NCBI RefSeq assembly: GCF_020179475.1
Contig: NZ_JAILXZ010000002.1
Location: 248,001 to 312,000, forward strand
Direction of reading: 5' to 3'
Source: Novosphingobium huizhouense
GTDB lineage: Bacteria; Pseudomonadota; Alphaproteobacteria; Sphingomonadales; Sphingomonadaceae
Length of the DNA: 64,000 bases
This document shows positions 27,786-37,550 of the stretch, in pieces (positions within the stretch are counted from its first letter, which is position 1; each line of letters begins with the position of its first letter). The notes below the pieces were generated by a model, which was not told the origin of the DNA, made no database searches, and was given only the letters and a program-made list of their open reading frames with translations. The translations under genes and the position numbers were made by a program.

Positions 27786-29333
27786 ATGTCCGATCTTCGC
27801 CGCAGCGCCGCTGCGGTTCTGCGCCTTGCGGCCGACGACTTGAGACCCGCCGCCGGAGCGACCGCGCCTGCCCCCGGCGTCGCCCTGGTGCGGACCACGC
27901 TGGTTTCGGCGGCGCTGTTCGCGATCCTCGCGCTCGCCGTCCACGCGGTACAGCTCGGCAATCCGGTGCTGCACGTCGACGAGGAATTCTACCTGCTCGT
28001 CGCGCACGAGATGCGGGCCGGCGCGATCCCGTTCGTCGATATCTGGGATCGCAAGCCGCTCGGGCTGTTCCTGCTCTACCGCCTGTTCCTGCTCGCCCCG
28101 GGGGACGGCGTGCTGACCTACCAGCTGGCGGGGATCGCCAGCTGCGCGGCGACCGCGCTGGTGATCGAGCGGCTGGCGCGCGAGATCGCCGACCCGCCCG
28201 CTGCACGCCTCGCCGGCGTCGCCTACGTCCTGTTCATGCCGGTGTTCTGCTTCGGCATCGGCCACGCTCCGGTGTTCTACGACCTGCCGATAGCGCTGGC
28301 GGCGCTGTGCAGCCTGCGCGCCTGGCGGCGCCCGGACGCGACCGGACTGCTGGCCGAGGGCGCCAAGGCGATGGCGCTGGTCGGGCTTGCCGCCCAGATC
28401 AAGTACACCGTGGTGTTCGAAGGCGCCGGGTTCGGCCTCGTCCTGCTGTCGCGCGCCGCGGCGCTGCGGCTGCCGCCGGGCCGCCTGCTGCGTTACGCGA
28501 CGACCTGGTGCGGCCTCGCGCTCGCCCCGACGCTCGGCGTGTGCATCGCCTATGCCGCCACCGGGCACGAAGCGCAGTTCCTCCAGAGCAACTTCGTGTC
28601 GATCTTCGCCCGGCGCGCCGACGGCATGGCCTCGTGGACGCGCCTCGCCAGCGAGTTGGCGGCGCTGACGCCGTTCTGGATCGCGCTCGCGCTGGGCGCG
28701 AGGGCACGGCTTGCGGGCGATGGCCGCGAAGCGCTGGTGCTGTTTCGCTGGTGGGCGGCGGTCGCCTTCGCCGCGTTCCTCGCCTTTGGGTCGTGGTACG
28801 ACCATTACGTTACGCCGGTGCTGGTGCCGCTCTGCGTGCTGGTCGCGCCTTCGCTGTCGCGCACGATGCGGGGGGCGACCGTCTGGCGCATCGCCTTGCT
28901 CGGCTTCGGCCTTGCCGCCTGCATGGTCGTGCTGCTCGACAACATCCGCCGCCACGGCACGCGCGCGCAGGCCGAGCGGATCGCCGGCGCGATCGAGGAG
29001 GAGCTGCACGGCGGCTGCGCCTTCGTGTTCGACGGGGAGCCCGCGTTCTACCGGATGTCGGGGAGCTGCCTGCCGAGCCGCTATGCCTTTCCCAACCACC
29101 TCAACACCTGGACCGAGGCGGAGGCGCTCGACGTCGACCCGAACCTCGAGGTCGCGCGGATCATGCTGGCGCATCCCGATGTCGTGGTCACCGCCGAGTG
29201 GTGGCCGTTCTACCTGCCAAACTGGGAGACGCGGGCGATCGTCGCCGACTTCCTGCGGCGCGACTACGAGCACTATGCGAGCCTGAAGATGGGCACGCAC
29301 CAGTACGGGCTGTGGCGCCGCCGGCGGACGTGA
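27786..29333 (+). CDS. Polytopic GT39/ArnT-like glycosyltransferase
   Basis: A 515-residue membrane protein with around ten hydrophobic helices. A short cytoplasmic leader precedes TM1 (LVSAALFAILALAVHAVQL). The first periplasmic loop has HVDEEFYLLVAHEM, the Asp-Glu motif expected for a GT-C transferase using a polyprenyl-linked sugar, and then IWDRKPLGLFLLY. A soluble C-terminal part of about 130 residues follows. The ATG at 27786 is chosen because GGAG lies seven bases upstream. Sugar and acceptor are unknown. It is convergent with topA. Confidence 0.75.
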   Translation: MSDLRRSAAAVLRLAADDLRPAAGATAPAPGVALVRTTLVSAALFAILALAVHAVQLGNPVLHVDEEFYLLVAHEMRAGAIPFVDIWDRKPLGLFLLYRLFLLAPGDGVLTYQLAGIASCAATALVIERLAREIADPPAARLAGVAYVLFMPVFCFGIGHAPVFYDLPIALAALCSLRAWRRPDATGLLAEGAKAMALVGLAAQIKYTVVFEGAGFGLVLLSRAAALRLPPGRLLRYATTWCGLALAPTLGVCIAYAATGHEAQFLQSNFVSIFARRADGMASWTRLASELAALTPFWIALALGARARLAGDGREALVLFRWWAAVAFAAFLAFGSWYDHYVTPVLVPLCVLVAPSLSRTMRGATVWRIALLGFGLAACMVVLLDNIRRHGTRAQAERIAGAIEEELHGGCAFVFDGEPAFYRMSGSCLPSRYAFPNHLNTWTEAEALDVDPNLEVARIMLAHPDVVVTAEWWPFYLPNWETRAIVADFLRRDYEHYASLKMGTHQYGLWRRRRT

Positions 29334-29360
29334 CGTTACGCCCGCCGAAAGCGGCGCGGA

Positions 29361-31979
29361 TCAGGACTCGTCGCCTTTCGCAGCCTTGGCCGCGGCCTTG
29401 GGCTTGGCCGATGCCTTCTTCGCGGCGGGCTTCTTTGCCGCAGGCTTCTTCTCGGCTCCGTCCTTCGCGGCGGCCTTCTTGGCGGGCGCCTTCTTGGCCG
29501 GAGCCTTCTTCTTGCCCTTGGCCGGGCCCTTGGCGGCGCGCGCGTCGATCAAGGCGATGGCCTCTTCTGCCGTCAGCGCCTCGGGCTGCTTGTCGCGCGG
29601 AAGCGTCGCATTGGTGGTGCCGTCGGTGACGTAGGGACCGTAGCGGCCGGCCATCAGCTTGATCTCGCCGCCCGAGGTCGGATGAGGCCCCAGCAGCTTG
29701 AGCGGCTCGGCCGCGGCGCCGCGCGCCGGGCGTCCGCCGGCGGCGGCCTCGGCCAGCTTGACCACCGCGGCGTTCATCCCGGTCTCGAACACCTCGGCGG
29801 TCGCCTTGAGCCGCGCGTACTTGCCATCATGGGCGAGATATGGCCCGTAACGCCCTATGCTCGCGGTGATCGGCTTGCCACTTTCGGGGTGCATGCCGAT
29901 CTCGCGCGGGAGCGAGAGCAGCTTGAGCGCCCATTCGAGGTCGAGCTCGCCGATATCCTTTGGGATCGAGGCGCGCTTGGCCTCCTTGCCCTCGCCCAGC
30001 TGGATGTAGGGGCCGAAGCGGCCCGCGCGCCGGGTGACCTCGAGGCCGCTGACCGGATCCTTGCCGAGCCCCGCATCCTCGCCGCCGTCCTCCGCCCCGC
30101 CGGGCTGCGCGAACTTGCGGGTGTACTTGCACTCGGGATAGTTCGAGCAGGCGACGAAGGCGCCGTACTTGCCGCCGCGTAGCGCAAGGCGGCCCGCCTG
30201 GCACTTGGGGCACAGGCGCGGATCGCTGCCGTCGGCCTTGGGCGGGAACAGGTAATCCGAAAGGAACGCGTCGAGCTCGGCGGTGACCTCGCTCGGCTTC
30301 TTTTCCATCACCTCGTCGGACTTGGGCTTGAAATCGCGCCAGAAGGCTTCGAGCACCTGCTTCCACGCGGCGCGACCACCCGAGACGTCGTCGAGTTCGT
30401 CCTCCATGCCGGCGGTGAACTGGTATGCGACGTAACGCTCGAAGAACCGCTCGAGGAAGGCGGTCAGCAGGCGGCCGCTCTCTTCGGCGAAGAAGCGGTT
30501 CTTCTCGGTGCGGACGTAGTTGCGGTCCTTGAGCACCTGGAGCGTGGCGGCATAGGTCGAGGGCCGGCCGATGCCGAGCTCCTCGAGCCGCTTGACCAGG
30601 CTCGCCTCGGAATAGCGCGGCGGCGGCTGGGTGAAGTGCTGGGTGGCCTCGACGCCGCGCCTGGCCGGGACATCGCCCGCGACCATGGCCGGAAGCAGGC
30701 CGCTGTCGTCGTCGTCGCCCTCGGCCTTCTGGTCGCGGCCTTCCTCGTAGACCGCGAGGAAGCCGGGGAACTTGACCACCTGGCCGGTGGCGCGCAGCTC
30801 GTGCCGGCCGGTGCCCTCGCGCAGCGTGACGGTGGTGCGCTCGAGGCTGGCCGAAGCCATCTGGCTCGCCATCGCGCGCTTGTAGATCAGGTCGTAGAGC
30901 CGCGCCTCGTCGCCCGCGCCGTGCCGGTCCTTGGCGAAGTCGGTGGGCCGGATCGCCTCGTGCGCTTCCTGCGCGTTCTTGGCCTTGGTCTCGTAGTGGC
31001 GGGGCTTTTCGGGCAGGTAGTGGCCGTCGTAGCGGTCGCTGATCGCCTTGCGCGCCGCCGAGATCGCGCTCGGGTCCATCTGCACGCCGTCGGTCCGCAT
31101 GTAGGTGATCGCGCCCGCCTCGTAGAGCGTCTGCGCCACGCGCATGGTGTGGCTGGCCGAAAAGCCGAGCTTGCGCGCCGCTTCCTGCTGGAGGGTCGAG
31201 GTGGTGAACGGCGGCGAGGGGTTGCGACGGGTCGGGCGCGTCTCGACATCCTCGACGCGGAACGTCGCCGCTTCGACCACGGCCTTGGCGCGAAGGGCCA
31301 CGCCCTCCTCGCTCAGCGACAGCCTTTCAAGCTTTTGCCCGTCGAACTTCACGAGCCGGGCGAGGAATTCGGTGCCGCCCTTCTCCATCCTGGCGACGAC
31401 CGACCAGTATTCCTGCGCGGTGAACGCCTCGATCTCGCGCTCGCGCTCGACGATCAGGCGCAGCGCGACCGACTGGACGCGTCCCGCCGACCGCGCGCCG
31501 GGCAGCTTGCGCCACAGCACCGGCGAGAGAGTGAAGCCGAACAGGTAATCGAGCGCGCGCCGGGCGAGGTAGGCGTCGATCAGGTCCTGGTCGAGCTCGC
31601 GCGGGCGCTTCATCGCCTCGGTCACCGCCTGCTTGGTGATGGCGTTGAAGGTGACGCGCTCCACTTCCTTCGGAAGCGCGCGACGTTTGCCCAGCAACTC
31701 CCTGACGTGCCAGGAAATCGCCTCCCCTTCGCGATCGGGGTCGGTGGCCAGGATCAGGCGATCGGCCTGCTTCGCGGCGTCGGTGATCGCCTTCACCCGC
31801 GCCTGCTTGTCGCCGTAGAGCTCCCAGTCCATCGCGAAGTCCTCGTCGGGGCGGACCGAGCCGTCCTTGACCGGAAGGTCGCGGATGTGGCCGTAGGATG
31901 CGAGGACCTGGAAGCCGGGACCGAGATACTTCTCGATGGTCTTGGCCTTGGCCGGAGATTCGACGATGACAAGCTGCAT
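29361..31979 (-). CDS. topA: DNA topoisomerase I TopA
   Basis: An 872-residue type IA topoisomerase that relaxes negative supercoils. The Toprim domain starts at residue 2 (LVIVESPAKAKTIEKYLG) with the DPDREGEAISWH acidic motif. The active-site Tyr is in ITYMRTDGVQM. A zinc-finger repeat (CPKCQAGRLALRGGKYG, CSNYPEC) and further C-terminal repeats (GRFGPYIQLG, GRYGPYLAHDG, GRYGPYVTDG) follow. The last 55 residues are a Lys/Ala/Pro-rich tail with repeated PAKK, typical for sphingomonads. A perfect palindrome lies just upstream. Confidence 0.97.
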   Translation of the reverse strand: MQLVIVESPAKAKTIEKYLGPGFQVLASYGHIRDLPVKDGSVRPDEDFAMDWELYGDKQARVKAITDAAKQADRLILATDPDREGEAISWHVRELLGKRRALPKEVERVTFNAITKQAVTEAMKRPRELDQDLIDAYLARRALDYLFGFTLSPVLWRKLPGARSAGRVQSVALRLIVEREREIEAFTAQEYWSVVARMEKGGTEFLARLVKFDGQKLERLSLSEEGVALRAKAVVEAATFRVEDVETRPTRRNPSPPFTTSTLQQEAARKLGFSASHTMRVAQTLYEAGAITYMRTDGVQMDPSAISAARKAISDRYDGHYLPEKPRHYETKAKNAQEAHEAIRPTDFAKDRHGAGDEARLYDLIYKRAMASQMASASLERTTVTLREGTGRHELRATGQVVKFPGFLAVYEEGRDQKAEGDDDDSGLLPAMVAGDVPARRGVEATQHFTQPPPRYSEASLVKRLEELGIGRPSTYAATLQVLKDRNYVRTEKNRFFAEESGRLLTAFLERFFERYVAYQFTAGMEDELDDVSGGRAAWKQVLEAFWRDFKPKSDEVMEKKPSEVTAELDAFLSDYLFPPKADGSDPRLCPKCQAGRLALRGGKYGAFVACSNYPECKYTRKFAQPGGAEDGGEDAGLGKDPVSGLEVTRRAGRFGPYIQLGEGKEAKRASIPKDIGELDLEWALKLLSLPREIGMHPESGKPITASIGRYGPYLAHDGKYARLKATAEVFETGMNAAVVKLAEAAAGGRPARGAAAEPLKLLGPHPTSGGEIKLMAGRYGPYVTDGTTNATLPRDKQPEALTAEEAIALIDARAAKGPAKGKKKAPAKKAPAKKAAAKDGAEKKPAAKKPAAKKASAKPKAAAKAAKGDES

Positions 31980-32001
31980 GGCGGTGAAACGATAACCCTT
32001 A

Positions 32002-32017
32002 CACGTACGCGTACGTG
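32002..32017. promoter_or_regulatory. Perfect 16-bp palindrome upstream of topA
   Basis: CACGTACGCGTACGTG is a perfect palindrome centred 30 bases upstream of the topA start codon. It contains two overlapping CGTACG units, and TAAGGGTTATCG follows on the minus strand toward topA. It could be a repressor site or a supercoiling-sensitive element for topA. The neighbour upstream (end of a membrane-protein gene) is only about 30 bases away. No regulator is identified. Confidence 0.5.
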
Positions 32018-32045
32018 CGAGGGTGGGGACGGCAGGCCCTGCTCG

Positions 32046-32426
32046 TCAACCCGTCCCGTGGTTTCGCATCGCAACGACGACGAGAGCGACGAGGAACAAG
32101 GCGCCCAGGACGAGGTCGACGGCGGCGAAGAACGCCACCAGCGGCAGCACCCGCCCCTGGCCGAACAGCACCAGCGCCGGCACGCCGAAGACCAGCTTCT
32201 CGAACACCGCAGGCAGGATCAACGCGCGATAGCGCAGCGGATCGCCGCCGATGATCCAGAACACCGCCTGGAACACCAGCGCGCAGCCGACGAAGCCGAG
32301 GTAGGTTTCGGCCCCTTGCGCCGGCAGGGGGACCAGATAGAGCGGGGGCAGCACGACAAATCCCCAGATCGCCGCACCGCGGAAGATCCGGCGGGGCAGG
32401 CGCAGCGCATCGTTGTCCGCGGTCAT
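32046..32426 (-). CDS. Small four-helix membrane protein, unknown
   Basis: A 126-residue hydrophobic protein with about four TM helices: GAAIWGFVVLPPLYLVPL, LGFVGCALVFQAVFWII, FEKLVFGVPALVLFG and LVAFFAAVDLVLGALFLVALVVVA. I recognise no family with certainty. Start ATG 32426 has GGAGAGG upstream. It ends 67 bases before topA and follows dprA by about 80 bases, both on the same strand. Confidence 0.65.
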   Translation of the reverse strand: MTADNDALRLPRRIFRGAAIWGFVVLPPLYLVPLPAQGAETYLGFVGCALVFQAVFWIIGGDPLRYRALILPAVFEKLVFGVPALVLFGQGRVLPLVAFFAAVDLVLGALFLVALVVVAMRNHGTG

Positions 32427-32508
32427 GGCGGTTCCTCTCCGGGCATCGCGGCGATGCGCGCCCGCGCCGGATAGTCGCAGCTTTCGCCGGCGGTGCAAGG
32501 ACCTGCCG

Positions 32509-33630
32509 TCAGGCGAGCGAAATGCGCCCGGCGGCGTGGCGGACGATGCGCCCGCCCAGTTCGAGCTCGACCAGCGCCATCTGCACTGCCCCGGCCTCGG
32601 CGCCGCTCTGCCGGATGATCTCGTCGACCGCGACCGGCGCGTTGCTGAGCAGCGCGGCGATACTGGCGCTGTCGACCTCGCGGACCGGCGCGAGATCGTC
32701 GAACGGCTGGGGTTCGTCCTCGCGGAACCGCGAGCGCGGCGTGCCGGTGAAGCCGACGAGCAGTTCGATCACGTCCTCGGCGCTCTGCACCAGCACCGCG
32801 CCCTCGCGGATCAGGTGATTGCACCCCTGCGAGCGGCTATCGAGAGGCGAGCCAGGGATCGCCATGACCTCGCGCCCGGCCTCGGCGGCGAGCCGCGCCG
32901 TGATCAGCGAGCCCGAGCGGGGCGCCGCCTCGACCACCAGCGTGCCGGTCGCGAGCCCTGCGATGATCCGGTTGCGCCAGGGGAAGTGCCGCGCGAGCGG
33001 CTCGGTGCCCGGCGGCATTTCGGCAACGAGCAGGCCGCGGCTCGCCACGTCCTCCTGCAAGGCTTCGTTCTCCGGCGGATAGGCGATGTCGATCCCGCTG
33101 GCGATCACGCCGATGGTGCCGCCGCCTTCGGCCATCGCCGCGAGCGCGCCGGCGTGGGCGGCACTGTCGATCCCGCGGGCAAGCCCGGAGACCACGGCGT
33201 AGCCCGCCTCGGCCAACGATGCCGCAAAGGTCCGCGCGAGCCGAACCGCGCCGGCCGAGGCGTTGCGCGCGCCGACGATCGCCACCGACGGCCGTTCGGC
33301 GAGCGCGCCGTCGCCGCGCACGGTCAGGATCGGTGGCGGATGCTCGAGCTGGCGCAGCGCGGCGGGATAGCCGGGCGTGTCGTGGAACAGATAGCGCGCG
33401 CCGAGCTTGCGAACCGCGGCGATCTCGTCCTCGATCCGCCCGGGCACGGCGGGCTGGTACGGCTTGCCGCCGCGGGCGACGAGATCGGGCAGCGCGTCGA
33501 GCGCGGCCGACGCGGTGCCGAAGCGCCGCAGCAGCTGGAGGTAGCTGACCGGGCCGACATTGGGCGAGCGCAGCAGGCGGATCCGGGCGAAGGCTTCCTC
33601 GCGGGTCAGCGCTGCGCCCTCGCCGCTCAT
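32509..33630 (-). CDS. dprA: DNA-processing protein DprA
   Basis: A 373-residue DprA/Smf protein that loads RecA onto incoming single-stranded DNA during transformation. The Rossmann core shows [31 protein letters not shown], and [20 protein letters not shown], with RNRIIAGL and [10 protein letters not shown] further on. The C-terminal winged helix (residues about 310-373) is present. The start overlaps the plsY stop (ATGA). It suggests a capacity for natural transformation. Confidence 0.96.
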   Translation of the reverse strand: MSGEGAALTREEAFARIRLLRSPNVGPVSYLQLLRRFGTASAALDALPDLVARGGKPYQPAVPGRIEDEIAAVRKLGARYLFHDTPGYPAALRQLEHPPPILTVRGDGALAERPSVAIVGARNASAGAVRLARTFAASLAEAGYAVVSGLARGIDSAAHAGALAAMAEGGGTIGVIASGIDIAYPPENEALQEDVASRGLLVAEMPPGTEPLARHFPWRNRIIAGLATGTLVVEAAPRSGSLITARLAAEAGREVMAIPGSPLDSRSQGCNHLIREGAVLVQSAEDVIELLVGFTGTPRSRFREDEPQPFDDLAPVREVDSASIAALLSNAPVAVDEIIRQSGAEAGAVQMALVELELGGRIVRHAAGRISLA

Positions 33631-34238
33631 TCCTCGCCGCGGCTCCCGCCCTTGCCGATCCTGGGTTCGGTGCCGGCGCGCAGGCGGGCGATGTTCGCCC
33701 GGTGGAGCCAGACGACGAGCAGCGCGATCGCGGCAAGGACAAGCGCGGCCTCGCGATGGCCGAGCAGCAGCGCCGCGACCGGCGCGATGCAGGCGGCGGA
33801 CAGCCCGCCGAGCGAGGAGATGCGCGTCGCCGCCAGCACGCCCAGCCAGACCACCGCATAGGCAAGGCCGATCGGCCAGGCGAGCGCCAGCGCGACACCC
33901 ATCGTCGTCGCCACGCCCTTGCCCCCGCGGAAGCCGAGCCAGAGCGGGAAGCAGTGGCCGAGCACCGCGCCGAGCGCGGCGAGCGCCTCGCTGCCCGGCC
34001 AGAGGCTGCGCGCGATCGCCACGGCGGCGATGCCCTTGCCCATGTCGAGCAGCAGGGTCGCCGCGGCGATGCCCTTGCGCCCGGTGCGCAGCACGTTGGT
34101 GGCGCCGATGTTGCCCGAGCCGATCGCGCGCAGATCGCCCGCCCCGGTCATCCGGGTCAGGATCAGGCCGAACGGCACCGAGCCGCAGAGATAACCGAGC
34201 GCAAGCGCGAGAAGATGCTGTTCCACGCCCCTGCTCAT
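33627..34238 (-). CDS. plsY: Glycerol-3-phosphate acyltransferase PlsY
   Basis: A 203-residue membrane enzyme that acylates glycerol 3-phosphate with acyl-phosphate, the first step of phospholipid synthesis. It shows the three loops of the family: GSVPFGLIL with [30 protein letters not shown], and [14 protein letters not shown]. Five hydrophobic segments are visible. Start ATG 34238 is the first Met of the domain. It is coupled to dprA and divergent from murI. Confidence 0.96.
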   Translation of the reverse strand: MSRGVEQHLLALALGYLCGSVPFGLILTRMTGAGDLRAIGSGNIGATNVLRTGRKGIAAATLLLDMGKGIAAVAIARSLWPGSEALAALGAVLGHCFPLWLGFRGGKGVATTMGVALALAWPIGLAYAVVWLGVLAATRISSLGGLSAACIAPVAALLLGHREAALVLAAIALLVVWLHRANIARLRAGTEPRIGKGGSRGEE

Positions 34239-34307
34239 ATCCGCCCTGCCCGACAAAAGGGAGAGGCGGCTTTCCTTTTTGCCGGGAGTGCCGATAGAAC
34301 GGCGCGC

Positions 34308-35174
34308 ATGAGGGCATCGAACTTCCCCGGAGTTGCATCCGAAACGGCGGCAAACGCCGCGCCGGTGATCGATCGGGAGGTCGATCCGGCCGCGCCGCTG
34401 CTGGTCTTCGATTCGGGTGTGGGCGGCCTCAGCGTTCTCGCCCGGATCCGCGAGCTGCTGCCCGACGCCCCGGTGATCTACGTCGCCGACAATGCCGGGC
34501 TCCCCTATGGCGACAAGACCGAGGCGCAGATCGCGGCACGGGTGTCGGGCCTGCTCGGCCGGATGACCGAGCGATTCCGTCCGCGGCTGGTGTGCATCGC
34601 CTGCAACACCGCCTCGACCATCGCGCTCGCGTCGGTGCGCGAAGTGCTCGAAGTGCCGATCGTCGGCACGGTCCCGGCGATCAAGCCCGCCGCGGCGCTG
34701 ACCCGCAGCGGCGTGATCGGCCTGCTCGGCACCAACGCGACGATCCGCCAGGGCTACGTCGACCGGCTCGAGGCCGAGTTCGCCGCCGACAAGCGCCTGC
34801 TCCGCCACGGCGCGCCCGAACTGGTGGCGGCCGCCGAGCAGAAGCTGCGCGGGCGGGCAGTGGACCCGGCGGTCTTCGCGCGCGCCGCAGCAGCGCTGCG
34901 CGCGATGCCCGAGGGCGAGCGGATCGACACCGTCGTGCTCGCCTGCACGCACTTCCCGCTGGTCGGCGACGAGCTCGCCCGCGCGTTCGGCAGCGAAGTC
35001 CGTCTGGTCGACGGCGCGCAGGGCATCGCACGTCGGGTCGCCGCGCTGACCGAAGGCCAGCAGTGGCGCCGCACCCGCGACGACATCGCGCTGTTCACTC
35101 GCGACGATCCGGCGCTGGGCGACCTCGCCCCGGTGCTCGCCGCGCACGCGCTAACGCAAACCGCAATCTTCTGA
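34308..35174 (+). CDS. murI: Glutamate racemase MurI
   Basis: A 288-residue racemase that makes D-glutamate for peptidoglycan. [11 protein letters not shown] starts the domain at about residue 33. The catalytic Cys pair is in [11 protein letters not shown] and [11 protein letters not shown]. The 32-residue leader before the domain is longer than usual; the ATG at 34308 is the only good start nearby, with GGGAG about 20 bases upstream, so an internal start is not excluded. The next gene starts 11 bases downstream. Confidence 0.95.
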   Translation: MRASNFPGVASETAANAAPVIDREVDPAAPLLVFDSGVGGLSVLARIRELLPDAPVIYVADNAGLPYGDKTEAQIAARVSGLLGRMTERFRPRLVCIACNTASTIALASVREVLEVPIVGTVPAIKPAAALTRSGVIGLLGTNATIRQGYVDRLEAEFAADKRLLRHGAPELVAAAEQKLRGRAVDPAVFARAAAALRAMPEGERIDTVVLACTHFPLVGDELARAFGSEVRLVDGAQGIARRVAALTEGQQWRRTRDDIALFTRDDPALGDLAPVLAAHALTQTAIF

Positions 35175-35185
35175 AGAGGCGCCCC

Positions 35186-36103
35186 GTGGGACTGTTGTCG
35201 CGGATCTTCCTTGCGGTCATCGTGCTGGCGGCCGTGCCCTATTACTGGCTGCTGCTCGATACGGGATCAGGGCGGATCGCGCCGACGCCGATCGATGTTC
35301 CTGCGCTCCGCCGCCTTGCCGACAGCATGCCCGGACAACGGCCGGTCTCGATCGAATATGCGCCGGTCGCGGTGCGGCGGATGGCCGGGACGGTGCTGGT
35401 CGCGGGCGGCGGCCTGCGCACCGACCTGGTGGGCAAGATCGCGTTCCGGCTGGTGACGCCGGGCGGCGACACCGTGCTCGATGCCGGCCCGACGGCGGCG
35501 CAGGCGGCGGACGTGGGCTTCCGGACCTTCGACCCCGCCGCGCGCAGGCTCGTCGACGGCTGGATGGCGAACGCCAGGCGCGTCGTGTTCACGCACGAGC
35601 ACCCGGACTTCGTCGGCGCGCTGATCGGCGCCGATGCCTTTTCCGCGCTGGCGGGCAAGACCATCCTGTCGCGCCGGCAGGTCGAGGTGATGGACCGGAT
35701 GCGCCCCGGCGTGCGCGACGAAGTGGCGCAAGTCGTGCCATCGGACCGCGCCGTCGCGGTGGCGCCGGGGATCGTGCTGGTGCCGGCGCCGGGCCATTCG
35801 CCGGGATCGCAGCTGGTCTACGTGCGCCTGTCGGACGGGCGCGAGTACCTCTTCGCGGGCGACACCGCGGCGATGCAGCGCAACCTCGCCTGGCTCCGGC
35901 CGCGCTCGCGACTCGCCTCGAGCTGGCAGGGCGGCGAGGACCGCAACGCCGTGATCGGCCTGATCCGGGGCCTTGCCCAGGCCGCCGTGACCTACCCGGG
36001 GCTGACCGTCGTCCCCAGCAGCGACGTGCTGTGGCTGCAGGACCCGCGCCACGGTCCGGGCTTCTCCTCGGCCTTCCGCTACGGTGGCGGCGGGCGCGAC
36101 TGA
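35186..36103 (+). CDS. Membrane-anchored metallo-beta-lactamase-fold protein
   Basis: A 305-residue protein with an N-terminal anchor (IFLAVIVLAAVPYYWLLL) and then an MBL-fold domain. The metal-binding motif is FTHEHPDFVGAL (H-x-H-x-D), with a second His in APGHSPGSQL and an Asp in FAGDTAAM. The GTG at 35186 has GAAGAGG upstream and follows murI by 11 bases. The domain would face the periplasm. Substrate unknown; lactone or ester hydrolysis is possible. Confidence 0.8.
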   Translation: MGLLSRIFLAVIVLAAVPYYWLLLDTGSGRIAPTPIDVPALRRLADSMPGQRPVSIEYAPVAVRRMAGTVLVAGGGLRTDLVGKIAFRLVTPGGDTVLDAGPTAAQAADVGFRTFDPAARRLVDGWMANARRVVFTHEHPDFVGALIGADAFSALAGKTILSRRQVEVMDRMRPGVRDEVAQVVPSDRAVAVAPGIVLVPAPGHSPGSQLVYVRLSDGREYLFAGDTAAMQRNLAWLRPRSRLASSWQGGEDRNAVIGLIRGLAQAAVTYPGLTVVPSSDVLWLQDPRHGPGFSSAFRYGGGGRD

Positions 36104-36265
36104 ACCGTTCGGAATCTGACGAGGATTCGGGTCGATCTGCCCTCAATTGACGCTGGCAAAGCGGTTTTAACAGGCGTAAGAGCCGCGTCATACGCCGAGG
36201 GAGGGCCTTAGGGATCGGGCGCCTTCCTTGGAGACGGATGTCTCCATGCAGCAGAGGAGCGGCGG
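36104..36265 (+). promoter_or_regulatory. hemA leader and promoter region
   Basis: The 162-base gap ahead of hemA has a TTGACG at 36147-36152 and an AT-rich TTTTAACA following it, a weak promoter match. GGAGAC-N4-GTCTCC (36230-36245) forms a small perfect hairpin 20 bases before the start, just upstream of the GAGGAG ribosome site, and might influence translation. Confidence 0.35.
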
Positions 36266-37486
36266 GTGAATTACGATCAGGTTTTCGATTCCGCCATCGA
36301 GCGTCTGCATTCCGAAGGTCGGTACCGCGTCTTCATCGACATCCTGCGCAACAAGGGCGCCTATCCCAACGCGCGCTGCTTCGCCGGCCACAACGGCCCG
36401 AAGCCGATCACCGTGTGGTGCTCGAACGACTACCTCGCGATGGGCCAGCACCCCAAGGTGATCGCCGCGATGGAAGAGGCGCTGCACGACGTCGGCGCGG
36501 GCTCTGGCGGCACGCGCAACATCGGCGGCAACACGCACTACCACGTCGAGCTCGAGCGCGAACTCGCCGACCTGCACGGCAAGGACGGCGCGCTGCTTTT
36601 CACTTCCGGCTACGTCTCGAACGATGCCACGCTGTCGACGCTGGCCAAGATCCTGCCGGGCTGCGTGATCTTCTCGGATGAGCTGAACCACGCCTCGATG
36701 ATCGCCGGCATCCGCAATTCGGGCGCCGAAAAGCGCGTGTTTCGCCACAACGACGTCGCCCATCTCGAGGAGCTGCTTGCCGAGACCGATCCGGCGCTGC
36801 CCAAGCTGATCGCGTTCGAAAGCGTCTATTCGATGGACGGCGACGTCGCCCCGATCCACGCGATTTGCGACCTTGCCGAAAAGTACAACGCGCTGACCTA
36901 CATCGACGAGGTCCACGCGGTCGGCATGTACGGCCCGCGCGGCGGCGGCATCACCGATCGGGACGAGGCGGCGCACCGCATCGACATCATCGAAGGCACG
37001 CTGGGCAAGGCGTTCGGCGTGATGGGTGGCTACATCGCCGCCGACACCCGGATCATCGACGTGATCCGCTCCTATGCCCCGGGCTTCATCTTCACGACCT
37101 CGCTGTCGCCGGTGCTGGTCGCCGGCGTGCTGGCGAGCGTGCGCCACCTCAAGGCCTCGAGCGTCGAGCGCGAAGGCCAGCAGGCCGCCGCCGCGCGCCT
37201 GAAGGAGCTGTTCCGCGACGCCGGGTTGCCGGTGATGCCCTCGACCACGCACATCGTGCCGCTGATGGTCGGCGACCCGGTGCGCGCCAAGAAGGTCAGC
37301 GACATCCTGCTCGCCGAATACGGCGTCTACGTGCAGCCGATCAATTTCCCGACCGTGCCGCGCGGGACCGAGCGCCTGCGCTTCACCCCGGGCCCACAGC
37401 ACACCGAAGCGATGATGGTCGAGCTGACCCGCGCGCTCGTGGAGATCTGGGAGCGGCTCGAACTCGAGATGAAGAAGGCCGCCTGA
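36266..37486 (+). CDS. hemA: 5-aminolevulinate synthase HemA
   Basis: A 406-residue PLP enzyme that condenses glycine and succinyl-CoA to 5-aminolevulinate, the alphaproteobacterial route to heme. It has [27 protein letters not shown], the PLP-aspartate motif [12 protein letters not shown], and the PLP-Lys in [13 protein letters not shown], around residue 250. GTG start at 36266 with GAGGAG upstream. The gene ends in a strong hairpin terminator shared with katG, whose heme demand it supports. Confidence 0.97.
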   Translation: MNYDQVFDSAIERLHSEGRYRVFIDILRNKGAYPNARCFAGHNGPKPITVWCSNDYLAMGQHPKVIAAMEEALHDVGAGSGGTRNIGGNTHYHVELERELADLHGKDGALLFTSGYVSNDATLSTLAKILPGCVIFSDELNHASMIAGIRNSGAEKRVFRHNDVAHLEELLAETDPALPKLIAFESVYSMDGDVAPIHAICDLAEKYNALTYIDEVHAVGMYGPRGGGITDRDEAAHRIDIIEGTLGKAFGVMGGYIAADTRIIDVIRSYAPGFIFTTSLSPVLVAGVLASVRHLKASSVEREGQQAAAARLKELFRDAGLPVMPSTTHIVPLMVGDPVRAKKVSDILLAEYGVYVQPINFPTVPRGTERLRFTPGPQHTEAMMVELTRALVEIWERLELEMKKAA

Positions 37487-37550
37487 CGGGCGCGTCCCTC
37501 CCGCCCGGCGGGGCAGCGGGAACGCTGCCCGAACGCCGGACCGCAACGAA

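Larger units (their letters stand above)
8313..30437. repeat. Domain of dispersed CGTTACG heptamers
   Basis: Reading both strands by eye I count 28 copies of CGTTACG in this 22-kb stretch, against about two (43522 and 51263) in the remaining 42 kb. Base composition alone predicts two or three here. Six copies are intergenic (8313, 9757, 17549, 22676, 25967, 29334); the rest lie inside genes of many functions, including crt genes, gor, pgi and topA. Two overlap at 8719-8730, where they impose a TTA leucine codon. The base after the heptamer is often T. The function is unknown, and counts need a computed check. Confidence 0.6.

Noticed and set aside
8313-30437. Horizontal transfer of the CGTTACG domain as one island
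   Set aside because: It contains core genes (pgi, lepB, rnc, era, topA) with ordinary composition and no mobile-element ends, so an imported island is unlikely.
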